From NCBI RefSeq assembly GCF_001612785.1, contig NZ_BDBC01000068.1:1-54007 (forward strand): a stretch of 54,007 nt of DNA. The letters run 5' to 3'. Below, piece after piece: positions 8,777 to 17,333 of this stretch (within the stretch, counting starts at the first letter, position 1; every line of letters starts with the position of its first letter). The notes below the pieces were generated by a model. That model was not told the origin of the DNA. It was given only the letters and a program-made list of their open reading frames with translations, and searched no databases. The stretch comes from Nocardia beijingensis NBRC 16342. Lineage in GTDB: Bacteria > Actinomycetota > Actinomycetes > Mycobacteriales > Mycobacteriaceae. Made by a program: the position numbers and the translations under genes.

Positions 8777-9547
8777 TCACCGTGCCCCGATTCGGGTGGG
8801 GGCGGTCATCGACGCCGCCGCCAGCAGCTGATCCAGCGCCCGTTCGACGTCTTCCTTCCAGCCGTGGTCGGAGTCGAGCTCCAAGCGCAAGCGCGGGAAC
8901 CGGTGGTGCGGGGCCACGACCTCGAAGCCGACATCCTCCAGGAAATCGGCGTCGATCATGCAGCTCTCGGGTGAGCATTCGGTGGTCGCACCGGCCGGGC
9001 CCGCGTTCTTGATCGGCGCGCCGATCCGCTCGAGCAGCGTCATCGAGCCGGACCGATCCGACAACGCCTGCGTCGTCGGGTCGGTGCGGATGCCGAACGC
9101 CTCCAGGGCGCGCACGCCGCGGCGCACCAGATCGGCCACCACCGCCTGAACCAGGCGGTGGGCCACATCGGCATCCCGATAGGGGAATTCGGCCCGCAGC
9201 GTGGTCAGCAGGACGGCGTCCGGGCTCACGGGGGAGGTGGGGAAGAGCGTCGCGCGCGGCACGGCACTCGGCGGCGCGTAGAAGGCGCAGCCGGCGACGT
9301 TGCCGTCTACGTTCGCCACCTGCCCGCACGAACCCCACTCCAGCATGACCGTGGACAGCCAAGCTTCCTTCTCGAACACCGGATCGCTGAAGTTGCGCGA
9401 GTCCTCGGCCACCGCGGGGTCCATCTCCCAGAAGACACAGCGCCGCGCATGCGCGGGAAGTTTCTCCAGTCCGCCGAGGGTTAGTGCTGTGACGCTGGTC
9501 GACACCGCTCTGCTCAGCCTCCAGCTGTCCGATTCATCCACGCTCAC
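8777..9547 (-). CDS. GNAT-like acetyltransferase family protein (Rv3916c position)
   Basis: A 256-residue protein on the - strand between cwlM and parB, the position of M. tuberculosis Rv3916c. The middle region (GQVANVDGNVAGCAFYAPPSAVPR ... LVQAVVADLVRRGVRALEAFG) has the beta-strand/helix alternation of GNAT enzymes, but I cannot point to a clean acetyl-CoA pyrophosphate loop. Six cysteines are spread through it. The start is GTG 9547 without an obvious ribosome site. Substrate unknown; the conserved neighbourhood with parAB suggests a widely kept role in this lineage. Confidence 0.75.
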   Translation of the reverse strand: MSVDESDSWRLSRAVSTSVTALTLGGLEKLPAHARRCVFWEMDPAVAEDSRNFSDPVFEKEAWLSTVMLEWGSCGQVANVDGNVAGCAFYAPPSAVPRATLFPTSPVSPDAVLLTTLRAEFPYRDADVAHRLVQAVVADLVRRGVRALEAFGIRTDPTTQALSDRSGSMTLLERIGAPIKNAGPAGATTECSPESCMIDADFLEDVGFEVVAPHHRFPRLRLELDSDHGWKEDVERALDQLLAAASMTAPTRIGAR

Positions 9548-9762
9548 GTCGCATCAAAGTTTGCTCGCCAGCAAGAATAAGCGATCAACGGGAACCTGCC
9601 TCATTCCATGTCGCTGTGCTGTTGGTCGGAAGAACTTGTGTTGCTCCGCCGGGGGTGCGGTACGCTCCACGGCCGCGCGGAACCCTGCCGTCACAGTGAC
9701 GTTTCGGCCGGGAACCGCACCCTATCGAAACCACAAGTTAAATTTCGTCACTTCTGTCACAC

Positions 9763-10770
9763 TCAGGGTGCGTTCCGCTCCATCAGGGCGACGATCCGTT
9801 CGAGGTCATCGACCGACCCGAACTCGACTACGATCTTGCCTTTGCGCTTGCCCATGCTCACCAGCACCCGGGTGTCGAAGGAGCCGGACAGTCGATCGGC
9901 CACGGCTTGTAGGCCTGGCATCTCGATCGGCTTGCGCCGGGCGACGGGGGAGGGCGCGGCCGCGTCCTGCTCCCGGTTCGCCAACATGACCGCTTCCTCG
10001 GTAGCCCGGACCGAGAGTCCCTCGGCGACGATTCGGGCGGCGAGCACCTCTTGAGCGTCCGCACCCGCTTCGAGACCGAGCAGTGCCCGCGCGTGCCCGG
10101 CGGACAGTACGCCCGCCGCGACCCGGCGCTGCACCGGGATCGGCAACTTCAGTAGACGGATCATATTCGTCACGACCGGGCGAGAGCGGCCGATTCGAGC
10201 AGCCAATTCCTCGTGGGTGACGTCGAATTCCTCCAGCAGCTGCTGGTAGGCCGCCGCCTCTTCGAGCGGGTTCAGCTGCACCCGGTGGATGTTCTCCAGC
10301 AGAGCGTCGCGCAACATGGACTCGTCCGCGGTCTCCCGGACGATCGCGGGAATCGCGGCCAGGCCCGCCTCCTGACAGGCCCGCCAACGCCGCTCGCCCA
10401 TGACCAGCTGGTAGCGGTCCACGCCCGGTTCGGTCCGGCGCACCACGATCGGCTGCATCAAACCGAACTCGCGGATCGAGTGCACCAGCTCGGCCAGCGC
10501 GTCTTCTTCGAAGACCGTGCGCGGCTGCTTCGGGTTCGGCTCGATCTGGTCCGGCGGGATCTCTCGATAGACGGCGCCGCCGGCTTCCAGGTCGCCGTTG
10601 TCGGCCGGGTCGGGTACCCGATGCAAGTAGGTGGAGGGGGGCTGCGGCCCGACGGGATCCAGACCGATGACACTCGCCGCAGCACTGCTGAGGCCCGGTG
10701 CTGCCGTCGGTGTCGTCGGGATCAGCGCGGCGAGACCGCGCCCGAGCCCACCCTTCTTCGCCTGACTCAT
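9763..10770 (-). CDS. parB: Chromosome partitioning protein ParB
   Basis: A 335-residue ParB. The N-terminal KKGGLGRGLAALIP motif that contacts ParA is present; the CTP-binding/ParB box segment reads LVMGERRWRACQEAGL; the helix-turn-helix that reads parS is around THEELAARIGRSRPVVTNMIRLLKLP; the C-terminal dimerisation domain carries lysines (GKRKGKIVVEF). It loads at parS sites, spreads by CTP-dependent clamping and is moved by ParA. It follows parA by 70 bp in the same orientation, so they form one operon next to the parS field. Confidence 0.97.
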   Translation of the reverse strand: MSQAKKGGLGRGLAALIPTTPTAAPGLSSAAASVIGLDPVGPQPPSTYLHRVPDPADNGDLEAGGAVYREIPPDQIEPNPKQPRTVFEEDALAELVHSIREFGLMQPIVVRRTEPGVDRYQLVMGERRWRACQEAGLAAIPAIVRETADESMLRDALLENIHRVQLNPLEEAAAYQQLLEEFDVTHEELAARIGRSRPVVTNMIRLLKLPIPVQRRVAAGVLSAGHARALLGLEAGADAQEVLAARIVAEGLSVRATEEAVMLANREQDAAAPSPVARRKPIEMPGLQAVADRLSGSFDTRVLVSMGKRKGKIVVEFGSVDDLERIVALMERNAP

Positions 10771-10840
10771 CGGTCTACCGACCCCTTCCTCGTTCCGCCA
10801 CCAAACCCGACTGTGCCGAGCGTCGACCCGGCCGTCCGAG

Positions 10841-11851
10841 TCACTCCGCCGACTTCGTCGCGGCGACGCGCGGGGCCACCGCGCGGGCCGCCATCTCGCG
10901 TCCGGCGTCCAGGTAGCTCATCGCGCCCCGGGAGCCTGGATCATAATCGAGCACCGTCATGCCGTAACCGGGTGCCTCCGACACTTTTACGCTGCGCGGA
11001 ATCACCGACCGCAGCACGACATCGCCGAAGTGGCCCCGGACCTCCTCGGCGACCTGGTCGGCCAGTTTGGTGCGTCCGTCGTACATCGTGAGGATCACGG
11101 TCGAGACGTGCAATTCCGGGTTCAGGTGCGCCTGCACCAAACCGATATTGCGCAGCAGCTGACCGACACCTTCCAGCGCGTAGTACTCGCACTGGATCGG
11201 AATCAGCACCTCTTTCGCCGCGACGAGCGCGTTGACCGTCAGCAGGCCCAAGGAAGGCGGGCAGTCGATCATCACGTAGTCGATGTCGTATCCGGCGATA
11301 TTCGCCTCTTGGATCGCGGCTTTCAGGCGGCCCTCCCTGGCCACCATCGACACGAGTTCGATCTCGGCGCCCGCCAAGTCGATGGTCGCGGGGATGCACA
11401 GGAGGCGCTCACTGTGCGGACTCGTCTGGATGGCATCCCGGACCGAGACCTCACCGATGAGCAGCTCGTAGCTGGACGGGACACCCGAATGGTGCTCGAT
11501 TCCCAGGGCGGTGCTGGCGTTACCCTGCGGATCGAGGTCGATCACGAGCACCGTCATCCCCTGATGCGCCAGGGCCGCCGCAAGATTCACCGCGGTGGTC
11601 GTCTTCCCGACGCCGCCTTTCTGATTGGCGATCGTGATGATCCGTTGCTCATGAGGTTTCGGCACAGTCGCCTTTCCTGGATGGAGGATCTGACTCGCAC
11701 GCTGGGCTTCGGCGGCTATCGGGGTCTCGCTCGGAGAGATGTGCCCGAACGGTGTATTTCCGAATGCCTCCGTGTCGAAATTGCTGGAGTCCAGCATCCC
11801 CGGCACACGCGACGCTGTTTCCCGTGAAACATTCGCCGGACCGCTCGACAT
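10841..11851 (-). CDS. parA: Chromosome partitioning ATPase ParA
   Basis: A 336-residue ParA ATPase with the deviant Walker A KGGVGKTTTAVNLA near residue 80, Walker A' DLDPQGNAST, and Walker B YVMIDCPPSLGLL. An N-terminal extension of about 70 residues precedes the ATPase core. ATG 11851 has AGGAG at proper distance. The codons for N-V-S-R-E-T-A overlap a parS-like site (11816-11831), so the gene itself carries a ParB site. It acts on the nucleoid with ParB-parS to segregate the origins. Confidence 0.97.
   Translation of the reverse strand: MSSGPANVSRETASRVPGMLDSSNFDTEAFGNTPFGHISPSETPIAAEAQRASQILHPGKATVPKPHEQRIITIANQKGGVGKTTTAVNLAAALAHQGMTVLVIDLDPQGNASTALGIEHHSGVPSSYELLIGEVSVRDAIQTSPHSERLLCIPATIDLAGAEIELVSMVAREGRLKAAIQEANIAGYDIDYVMIDCPPSLGLLTVNALVAAKEVLIPIQCEYYALEGVGQLLRNIGLVQAHLNPELHVSTVILTMYDGRTKLADQVAEEVRGHFGDVVLRSVIPRSVKVSEAPGYGMTVLDYDPGSRGAMSYLDAGREMAARAVAPRVAATKSAE
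11816..11831. promoter_or_regulatory. parS-like site within the 5' end of parA
   Basis: TGTTTCCCGTGAAACA differs at one of 16 positions from the near-universal parS consensus TGTTTCACGTGAAACA. It lies inside codons 7-12 of parA. Confidence 0.88.
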
Positions 11852-12138
11852 AGACAGCTCCTAACCCGAGAAACTTCAGAACACGCGCGCGCGACGGGAC
11901 GGGTCGGCGTCGTATCTGCAACAGCCTTTGTCGGTTCGAACACGATGCACAACCGGCTTCGCGGCGCCCGATCGACCGAGTGGAGCTGCTCGCCGCTGGA
12001 CCACCAGATCCCTCGTGGCACCTACGCTCACGCCCGACGGACACTAGCTTGCCAGCACGGAGCGGTTTAAGAAAGCTGAATCGCGGCGAGGCGCAAAGCG
12101 ACACGCAAAACCGCACGAATTCGCCGCGACACGCGTGC

Positions 12139-12154
12139 TGTTTCACATGAAACA
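12139..12154. promoter_or_regulatory. parS-like site
   Basis: TGTTTCACATGAAACA, one mismatch to the parS consensus, at the central CACGTG. Confidence 0.88.
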
Positions 12155-12334
12155 TTGCCTCGGGGCGCGCGAGGCGATCGCCGTGTGGCCAGCCGAACGT
12201 CGGCCGAGGCGTTGGAAGCGAGACGGTCGAACAGCCACTGCGAGCAGCCATCCACGAACAGTCGGGCCGAACTGTGCGCCTATGCCGTGAAGGGCGGCGG
12301 TCTTGCCCATGCGCGAGATCCGGTGGACTCGCAC

Positions 12335-12598
12335 CGATTCACGTGAACCTTCCGGCAGCAACCTCCGGTGCGCTCAGGAACCTCCGCTACTCCCCGTGTG
12401 CAGAGTCGGCATACCTTCGATTCACGTGAAACATCCCCGGGCGCGGGCGACTTCAGGTGCGGTCAGAACTACTCCCGCGCGCAGATTCGTCCGGGCTCTG
12501 ATTCACGTGCACATCCCCGGGTGCGACTTCAGGTGCGGTTGCAAACTCTCGCTGTTCCCGCGCGCAAAGTCGTCCGGGGCTGATTCACCTAAGCATCC
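12335..12598. repeat. Degenerate ~82-bp tandem repeat, each unit opening with a parS-like core
   Basis: Units begin at 12335, 12418, 12499 and 12581 (spacings 83, 81, 82). Each opens with a (C/T)GATTCAC core, and later units share a CGACTTCAGGTGCGGT stretch about 30 bases in and a CGCGCAGA/CGCGCAAAG stretch further on. The parS cores decay unevenly: 12418 keeps 14 of 16 consensus bases, 12335 and 12499 fewer, and 12581 (TGATTCACCTAAGCAT) is heavily worn. Confidence 0.8.
12418..12433. promoter_or_regulatory. parS-like site in tandem repeat
   Basis: CGATTCACGTGAAACA, 14 of 16 positions of the parS consensus with the ACGTGAAACA half intact. Confidence 0.8.
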
Positions 12599-12712
12599 CG
12601 GGCGGGCGATGACTTCAGGTGCGGTCAGAAACTCCCGCTGTTCTCGCGCGCCGAGACTGCCGGTCGACCGCAATGGAGTCAGCTGCCCTTCGATGATCGG
12701 AGCGCGAACCTC

Positions 12713-12728
12713 TGATTCACGTGAAACA
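12713..12728. promoter_or_regulatory. parS-like site
   Basis: TGATTCACGTGAAACA, 15 of 16 consensus positions. Confidence 0.88.
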
Positions 12729-12785
12729 TTCGCCTATAAGACGATCGCAGATCACCTGTCGACAGTCGGCCACGACAGCCCATCT

Positions 12786-12801
12786 TGATTCACGTGAAAC
12801 A
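12786..12801. promoter_or_regulatory. parS-like site
   Basis: TGATTCACGTGAAACA, identical to the site 73 bp upstream. Confidence 0.88.
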
Positions 12802-13025
12802 TCGCCCGGGTGCGTATTCGTGGGCAAGCTCCAAGACGGGGCAGTGGTCAAATCCGTCTCCCACGCCGAACCTCCGCTTGGCGCATTCGAACTAGCCGCA
12901 GGTACACGCGCACACCAAGCCCAACCTCCGCGAGACGCTCGTTGCGTCCGACCGGACCGTTCCGTCAGAGTGACGAAACGTATCCGTGTCCGAGGTCGAA
13001 CGTGATCATGCCGCGAACGATGCTT

Positions 13026-13817
13026 CTATTTGGCCTTGCGTGCCGCGCGCTTACGCGCACGCTCCGTCGTCGCGGCACGAGCCGCCTTTCCGTCCCGTTG
13101 GACCGCTCGTTCGGTGCGCCGCCGGGTAGCGCGCTCGGCACGGGGGAGGCGCTCCGCGCTGATCACCATCGTGGGTGGCGCCACCAGTCCGACGCCGCAT
13201 TCCAGCACGACCGCGTTTCCCGCTCCGGCCTTCGCCAGCGCATCGCCATCACGCTCGAGTTCCTCGGCTGCGCTCGCGCCCTTGAGAGCGAGCATGTGCC
13301 CGTGGTCGCGGAGGAGGGGAAGGGACCACTGAGCGAGTTTCCCGAGCGGGGCTACCGCGCGGGATGTGACGACGTCCGCACCACCGGCTTCCTTCATCAC
13401 GCCGGACTGCTCCGCGCGGCCGCGTACCACGGTCACGTCCAACCCCACCGATTCGATGAACTCGCTCAGAAAGACGGTTCTGCGCAGCAGCGGTTCGACC
13501 AGGGTGATCCGGAGGTCCGGCCGCGCGATCGCGAGCGGGATACCGGGCAGTCCCGCACCGCTACCGATATCGACCACGGACGCACCCTCGGCGATCAACT
13601 CGCCGAGCACCGCGCAGTTGAGGATGTGGCGATCCCACAGGCGAGGCACCTCGCGCGGGCCGATCAACCCGCGCTCCACGCCCGCGGTCGCCAGCGCCGT
13701 GCAATATCGACGCGCGAGATCGAGTCGGTCGCCGAAGACGGTGGCCGCCGACGCGGGTGGCTCCAGCTCCGCGGGTTCCGCGGTGGTTCCACCGAGATCT
13801 CGTTCCACGTGAAACAT
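13026..13817 (-). CDS. rsmG: 16S rRNA (guanine-527-N7) methyltransferase RsmG (GidB)
   Basis: A 263-residue SAM-dependent methyltransferase. The motif I SAM loop VVDIGSGAGLPGIPLAIARPD and the following TLVEPLLRRTVFL are typical of RsmG, as is LWDRHILNCA. The C-terminal tail is rich in Arg/Lys/Ala. It methylates G527 in 16S rRNA; loss of this enzyme gives low-level streptomycin resistance in relatives. ATG 13817 (MFHVERD) is the start closest to the preceding terminator at 13872-13897; a longer frame to 13916 would run through that hairpin. The start codon overlaps a parS-like site. Confidence 0.94.
   Translation of the reverse strand: MFHVERDLGGTTAEPAELEPPASAATVFGDRLDLARRYCTALATAGVERGLIGPREVPRLWDRHILNCAVLGELIAEGASVVDIGSGAGLPGIPLAIARPDLRITLVEPLLRRTVFLSEFIESVGLDVTVVRGRAEQSGVMKEAGGADVVTSRAVAPLGKLAQWSLPLLRDHGHMLALKGASAAEELERDGDALAKAGAGNAVVLECGVGLVAPPTMVISAERLPRAERATRRRTERAVQRDGKAARAATTERARKRAARKAK
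13801..13816. promoter_or_regulatory. parS-like site over the rsmG start
   Basis: CGTTCCACGTGAAACA, 14 of 16 consensus positions with the ACGTGAAACA half intact; it encodes the first residues (F-H-V-E-R) of RsmG on the - strand. Confidence 0.78.
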
Positions 13818-13871
13818 CCTTCCGAACTCGGGTCGATCTACAGCGAGCGATCGGGCTCCGGACACGAACAA

Positions 13872-13897
13872 GGCCCCCGGTCCGAAGACCAGAGGCC
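13872..13897 (-). terminator. Hairpin terminator between jag and rsmG
   Basis: On the - strand an 11-bp stem with two G-U pairs closes a UUCG tetraloop (GGCCTCTGGTC-TTCG-GACCGGGGGCC) and is followed by TTGTTCG. It separates the jag-yidC operon from rsmG. Confidence 0.7.
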
Positions 13898-13958
13898 CTA
13901 TCCAACCACTACCCATCCGGGCGGCGAAACATGCCGCCCGCTCCGGGATGCCCGCGTC

Positions 13959-14510
13959 TCAGCCGGGGACGACCACCACGTGCCGGTTCGGTTCGACGCC
14001 TTCGCTCTCGCTGCTCACGCCCGCCACGGCCGCCACGGCGTCGTGCACGATCTTGCGCTCGAAAGGGGTCATCGGCGCCAGCGACTCCGGCTCGCCGGAT
14101 TCCAGCACGCGCTGCGCCGCGGCCGCGCCGAGTTCGCTCAACTCGGAGCGTCGCTTGGCCCGCCAACCCGCCACGTCCAGCATCAGCCTGCTGCGCACAC
14201 CGGTCGCCTGCTGGACGGCGAGACGAGTCAGCTCTTGCAGCGCGTCGAGCACCTCGCCGTTGCGTCCCACGAGCTTCGTCAGGTCACGACCGCCATCGAT
14301 GCTCACCACGGCGCGATCGCCTTCCACATCGAGATCGATATCGCCGTCGAAGTCCAAGACGTCGAGCAACTGTTCGAGATAGTCGCCCGCGATCTCGCCT
14401 TCCTCGATGAGCGCTTCCTCGGCATCATTCACGACATCGTCGGTGTCCGCTCCGGCGTTCGCCGTCGTCGTCGCCACGGTGGCGTCCCCTCCGTCGGTCT
14501 CAACAGTCAT
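13959..14510 (-). CDS. jag: Jag/KhpB-type R3H and KH domain RNA-binding protein
   Basis: A 183-residue protein with an acidic N-terminal region, a KH-type domain (DLDVEGDRAVVSIDGGRDLTKLVGRNGEVLDALQELTRLAVQQ) and a C-terminal R3H domain (MTPFERKIVHDAVAAVAGVSSESEG). This is the SpoIIIJ-associated protein family (Rv3920c), an RNA-binding partner linked to cell elongation and membrane protein insertion. ATG 14510 has AGGAAA upstream. It follows yidC with a 113-bp gap. Confidence 0.93.
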   Translation of the reverse strand: MTVETDGGDATVATTTANAGADTDDVVNDAEEALIEEGEIAGDYLEQLLDVLDFDGDIDLDVEGDRAVVSIDGGRDLTKLVGRNGEVLDALQELTRLAVQQATGVRSRLMLDVAGWRAKRRSELSELGAAAAQRVLESGEPESLAPMTPFERKIVHDAVAAVAGVSSESEGVEPNRHVVVVPG

Positions 14511-14623
14511 TTGATTTCCTTCATCTGCTCATCGCGCGCGCCGGGCAATCGCCGCCGGGCGGTATTCGCGATCAAGGGGTAGCTCAGTGATCGAGGTGGG
14601 CGCTCGGCCCACCGATCATGCGA

Positions 14624-15718
14624 TCAGCGCTTGCGCTTCTGGTTCGCCCGGCCCCGGTTACCCGGCCGCTTCTGTCCGGCCGGACGCCGCGGGCCCGCCG
14701 ACTGCTTCGCCGGCTTCGCGGTGCCGTTCGTCGACGCGACAGCACCGTCCTCGTCCTGCGCGGTATCGGCCGCGCCGGCGGGTGTCTGCTTCTTCTTCAC
14801 GTTGACCGGTTTGGCGCCGGGCTTGGGCGCGTTCTGCGCGCGCTGCTCCAGCTTGGCCTGCTTCTTGGCTTCTTCTTCCTTCGCCATGCGACCGAACACG
14901 AGGTGCTGCTGCCCGTAGGTCCAGATGTTGTTGGAGACCCAGTACAGCAGGATGGCGATCGGCAGGAAGGGGCCACCCACGAGCACACCGAGCGGGAACA
15001 CCCACAGCGCGAGCTTGTTCATCATCGCGGCCTGAGGGTTGGCCGCGGCTTCCGGCGTCTGCCGTGCGACCGACGCGCGCGCGTTGAAGTGGGTCGCCAC
15101 ACCGGCGATGACCATCAGGGGGATCGCGACGAGCGCGATGCTCAACTTGGTCGGCACGCCACCGTAGTCGGCGAACGCCTGCAGCTGAGGGGTGGGAATG
15201 GTGATCCAGGCCGAGATCGGCGCACCGAAGATGCGGGCGGCCAGGAATGACTGGACATCGGTCGCGCTGAAGACGTAGTTCGCGGTGTTCGCGTTCTGCT
15301 CCGGCGTCATGCCCAGCTGGCCGATGCCGTGCCCGGTGCGGTTGAACGAGCGCAGCACATGGAAGAGCCCGAGGAACACCGGCACCTGAGCGAGGATCGG
15401 CAGGCAGCCCATCAGCGGGTTGAAGCCGTTTTCCTTCTGGAGCTTCTGCATCTCGACCGCCATCTTCTGGCGGTCGTTCTTGTACTTCTTCTGCAGCTCC
15501 TTGATCTGCGGCTGCAGTTCCTGCATCTGCTTGGTGGTGCGCACCTGCTTGACGAACGGCTTGTAGAGCACCAGGCGCAAGGTGAACACCAGGAACACCA
15601 CGGCCAGCGCCCAGGTGAGTCCGTTGTCCGCGCCGAACGCGAACCCGAAGACCCGATGCCAGAACCAGAGGATCCAGGACACCGGGTAATAGATGAAGTC
15701 GAGCACGGCTCTATGCAC
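14624..15718 (-). CDS. yidC: Membrane protein insertase YidC
   Basis: A 364-residue YidC/Oxa1 insertase: the first helix region (DFIYYPVSWILWFWHRVF), the conserved hydrophilic loop YKPFVKQVRTTKQMQELQP with a coiled-coil stretch, NGFNPLMGCLPILAQVPVFLGLF, and the last helices ending in LLYWVSNNIWTYGQQ. A long basic, Ala/Pro-rich tail (about residues 275-364) is typical of actinobacterial YidC and may contact ribosomes. The start is GTG 15718, overlapping the yidD 3' end; GTG 15709 is possible. Confidence 0.96.
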   Translation of the reverse strand: MHRAVLDFIYYPVSWILWFWHRVFGFAFGADNGLTWALAVVFLVFTLRLVLYKPFVKQVRTTKQMQELQPQIKELQKKYKNDRQKMAVEMQKLQKENGFNPLMGCLPILAQVPVFLGLFHVLRSFNRTGHGIGQLGMTPEQNANTANYVFSATDVQSFLAARIFGAPISAWITIPTPQLQAFADYGGVPTKLSIALVAIPLMVIAGVATHFNARASVARQTPEAAANPQAAMMNKLALWVFPLGVLVGGPFLPIAILLYWVSNNIWTYGQQHLVFGRMAKEEEAKKQAKLEQRAQNAPKPGAKPVNVKKKQTPAGAADTAQDEDGAVASTNGTAKPAKQSAGPRRPAGQKRPGNRGRANQKRKR

Positions 15719-16109
15719 TCCCGTCGTTCGTGTCGCCGATCACCGCGTGCGGCGATCCTTTACAAGCTTTCGGCTCCGACCGCGGTCCGGCGGGCAGGCT
15801 CGTTTCCTGCGACGTCGCATCGGTCGCTGCCCCGTCCGCCGGCTCGGCGCCATGCGTGCTCCGCTTCCGCTCCGGGACGGGGTCCCACCCACCAGGGTGC
15901 CAGGGCGCGCATTTGGCCAAGCGCACGACCGTCAATACGAGCCCCATCAGCAGGCCGCGAGTGCGCAATGCGGTCACCGCGTACTCGCTACAGGTGGGGG
16001 TGAATCGGCACACCGGCATGCGGGTGGGGGAGACATAGGTCCGATAAAGCTCGATCGAGAAGATCAGCACGTTCGCGGGCAGTCCGGCGATTCTCGCCCA
16101 GAGGCTCAT
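15711..16109 (-). CDS. yidD: YidD, membrane protein insertion efficiency factor
   Basis: A 132-residue protein with the family core IELYRTYVSPTRMPVCRFTPTCSEYA and WHPGGWDPVP, which includes conserved cysteines, behind an amphipathic N-terminal stretch. YidD assists YidC-dependent insertion at the inner membrane face. The C-terminal 45 residues are a poorly conserved tail. The start ATG 16109 overlaps the rnpA stop by four bases. Confidence 0.93.
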   Translation of the reverse strand: MSLWARIAGLPANVLIFSIELYRTYVSPTRMPVCRFTPTCSEYAVTALRTRGLLMGLVLTVVRLAKCAPWHPGGWDPVPERKRSTHGAEPADGAATDATSQETSLPAGPRSEPKACKGSPHAVIGDTNDGSA

Positions 16110-16537
16110 GCCGGGCCGCCCGTCGACATACCCGCCTTGGCGCCGACGCCGAGCTTGCGCAGTGCGGTGCGCAACTGGCGCAGCAGGTCGTCCGACGACG
16201 CCGTCGCGGCGCCGGGAAGCGCACGGATGACGACATCGGTCTCGGCGGGCAATTCATCGACCACCTGGGCGCACATATGACGCAGGCGGCGGGCGACGCG
16301 ATGTCGAATCACCGCGTTGCCCACCGCCTTGCTGACGATCAACCCGAAGCGCGGTCCGCCCACGCGGACCAGCACATCGTCCGGGATCTGATCGTGTCGT
16401 CCATACGCGCCCACGACTCCGTCATACCCGTGCGCGAGCACATGTACGACCAGATCACGCCTCCCGATTCGCTGGCCACGGCGCACCGTCCGGGAGAAGT
16501 CGGCACGATGATGCAACCGATACGGCTCAGGCAACAC
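16106..16537 (-). CDS. rnpA: Ribonuclease P protein component
   Basis: A 143-residue basic protein starting MLPEPYRLHHRADFSRTVRRGQRIGRRDLVVH (GTG 16537). The family motif RFGLIVSKAVGNAVIRHRVARRLRH is the conserved RNR region that binds RNase P RNA. It matures the 5' ends of tRNAs together with RnpB RNA (not in this window). It lies 21 bp after rpmH in the usual arrangement. Confidence 0.96.
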   Translation of the reverse strand: MLPEPYRLHHRADFSRTVRRGQRIGRRDLVVHVLAHGYDGVVGAYGRHDQIPDDVLVRVGGPRFGLIVSKAVGNAVIRHRVARRLRHMCAQVVDELPAETDVVIRALPGAATASSDDLLRQLRTALRKLGVGAKAGMSTGGPA

Positions 16538-16558
16538 CCGAGCGTCCGAGTGCGAGGA

Positions 16559-16702
16559 TCAGGCAGTGAGGGAAGCGCGGCCCTTACGGCGACGCGCCGA
16601 GACGATGGCGCGGCCCGCACGGGTGCGCATCCGGAGGCGGAAGCCGTGAACCCGCGCCCGACGACGGTTGTTCGGCTGGAACGTCCGCTTGCCCTTGGCC
16701 AC
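16559..16702 (-). CDS. rpmH: 50S ribosomal protein L34
   Basis: A 47-residue protein starting at GTG 16702: MAKGKRTFQPNNRRRARVHG, ending RRRKGRASLTA. Size and sequence are those of L34, with the actinobacterial VHGFRLRMRTRAGRAIVSARRRKGR core. First gene of the leftward rpmH-rnpA-yidD-yidC-jag cluster; its promoter faces dnaA's. Confidence 0.97.
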   Translation of the reverse strand: MAKGKRTFQPNNRRRARVHGFRLRMRTRAGRAIVSARRRKGRASLTA

Positions 16703-17333
16703 GGTCAACACTCCTCGAGTAGGCGGGCACCAAGTGATGCCCGAAGTTTTCGGTGATACGTATATGCGCGAATGAATCGCAGGTCTGGTCATCATCGGCG
16801 CGCGTCGGTCCTGGCGCACAGTCGGTCGATCACGACCTAAACGCGGTCAGCACAAGACCGCCACCGCACCAAGGGGTGACTGTACGAGGGTACTGATCGG
16901 CTCGGAACGGGTCAAACTCGGCCCATCCCTTCGCTCGCCTCGGTGACCTGGCCGAATCGGGGCGCGGACTCGGGCGCTCCGGCGATGACCGTGAGTTCGT
17001 CCACACCCCTAGCCATCGCGCGCCCCGCGCCGCTAAGGTACTTAGCCAGGCGATTGCTGCAGAACCGCAGGTCGTGGCGTTGCCCTTCCCGCGCGTGCGC
17101 GCGTTCCACAGCTCCCCAGGGTTCTCCACATCTGTGGATAATTGTGTGGAAAGACCCCTGGAGTGGCATATTCGTAGGGCCGACGGTGCCACGCCGCTGT
17201 CCAGATGGGGGACCCGGGCAGCGTCCGAACCGGTTACGGACGTACGCAGGATCACGGGACCGACCCCGAGCATCACACTCCCCGCGTGCCCCGGCCGTCT
17301 GCTCCTATCGACCTACTCCGGGGAGGAAACTGC
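16703..17333. other. rpmH-dnaA divergent promoter region with DnaA boxes
   Basis: A 631-bp spacer without a credible gene. It must hold the divergent promoters for rpmH and dnaA. Between 17102 and 17153 there is a cluster of DnaA-box-like nonamers: CGTTCCACA (17102), TTCTCCACA (17122), the perfect TGTGGATAA (17133) and GTGTGGAAA (17144), suggesting DnaA autoregulation or a secondary origin sub-region. The dnaA ribosome site GGGGAGGAAA is at 17319-17329. Confidence 0.75.
17133..17141 (-). promoter_or_regulatory. Perfect DnaA box upstream of dnaA
   Basis: TGTGGATAA is the reverse complement of TTATCCACA. It is flanked by TTCTCCACA three bases upstream (one mismatch). Confidence 0.85.

Larger units (their letters stand above)
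11852..13025. other. Non-coding parS field between parA and rsmG
   Basis: There is no credible gene in this 1174-bp stretch: open frames cross the repeats and lack ribosome sites and recognisable motifs. It holds the parAB promoter side (next to 11851), seven parS or parS-like sites, and a degenerate tandem repeat of about 82 bp (12335-12598). It is a likely ParB loading centre near the origin. Confidence 0.8.

Noticed and set aside
12303..12788. Reading frame across the parS field
   Set aside because: It is built of the 82-bp repeat, has no ribosome site and no recognisable protein; openness follows from high GC.
13818..13916. Longer rsmG from 13916
   Set aside because: It would run through the hairpin terminator at 13872-13897 and adds residues not seen in the family.
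16859..17100. A gene between rpmH and dnaA
   Set aside because: Frames here overlap the DnaA-box cluster and promoters and show no protein motifs.
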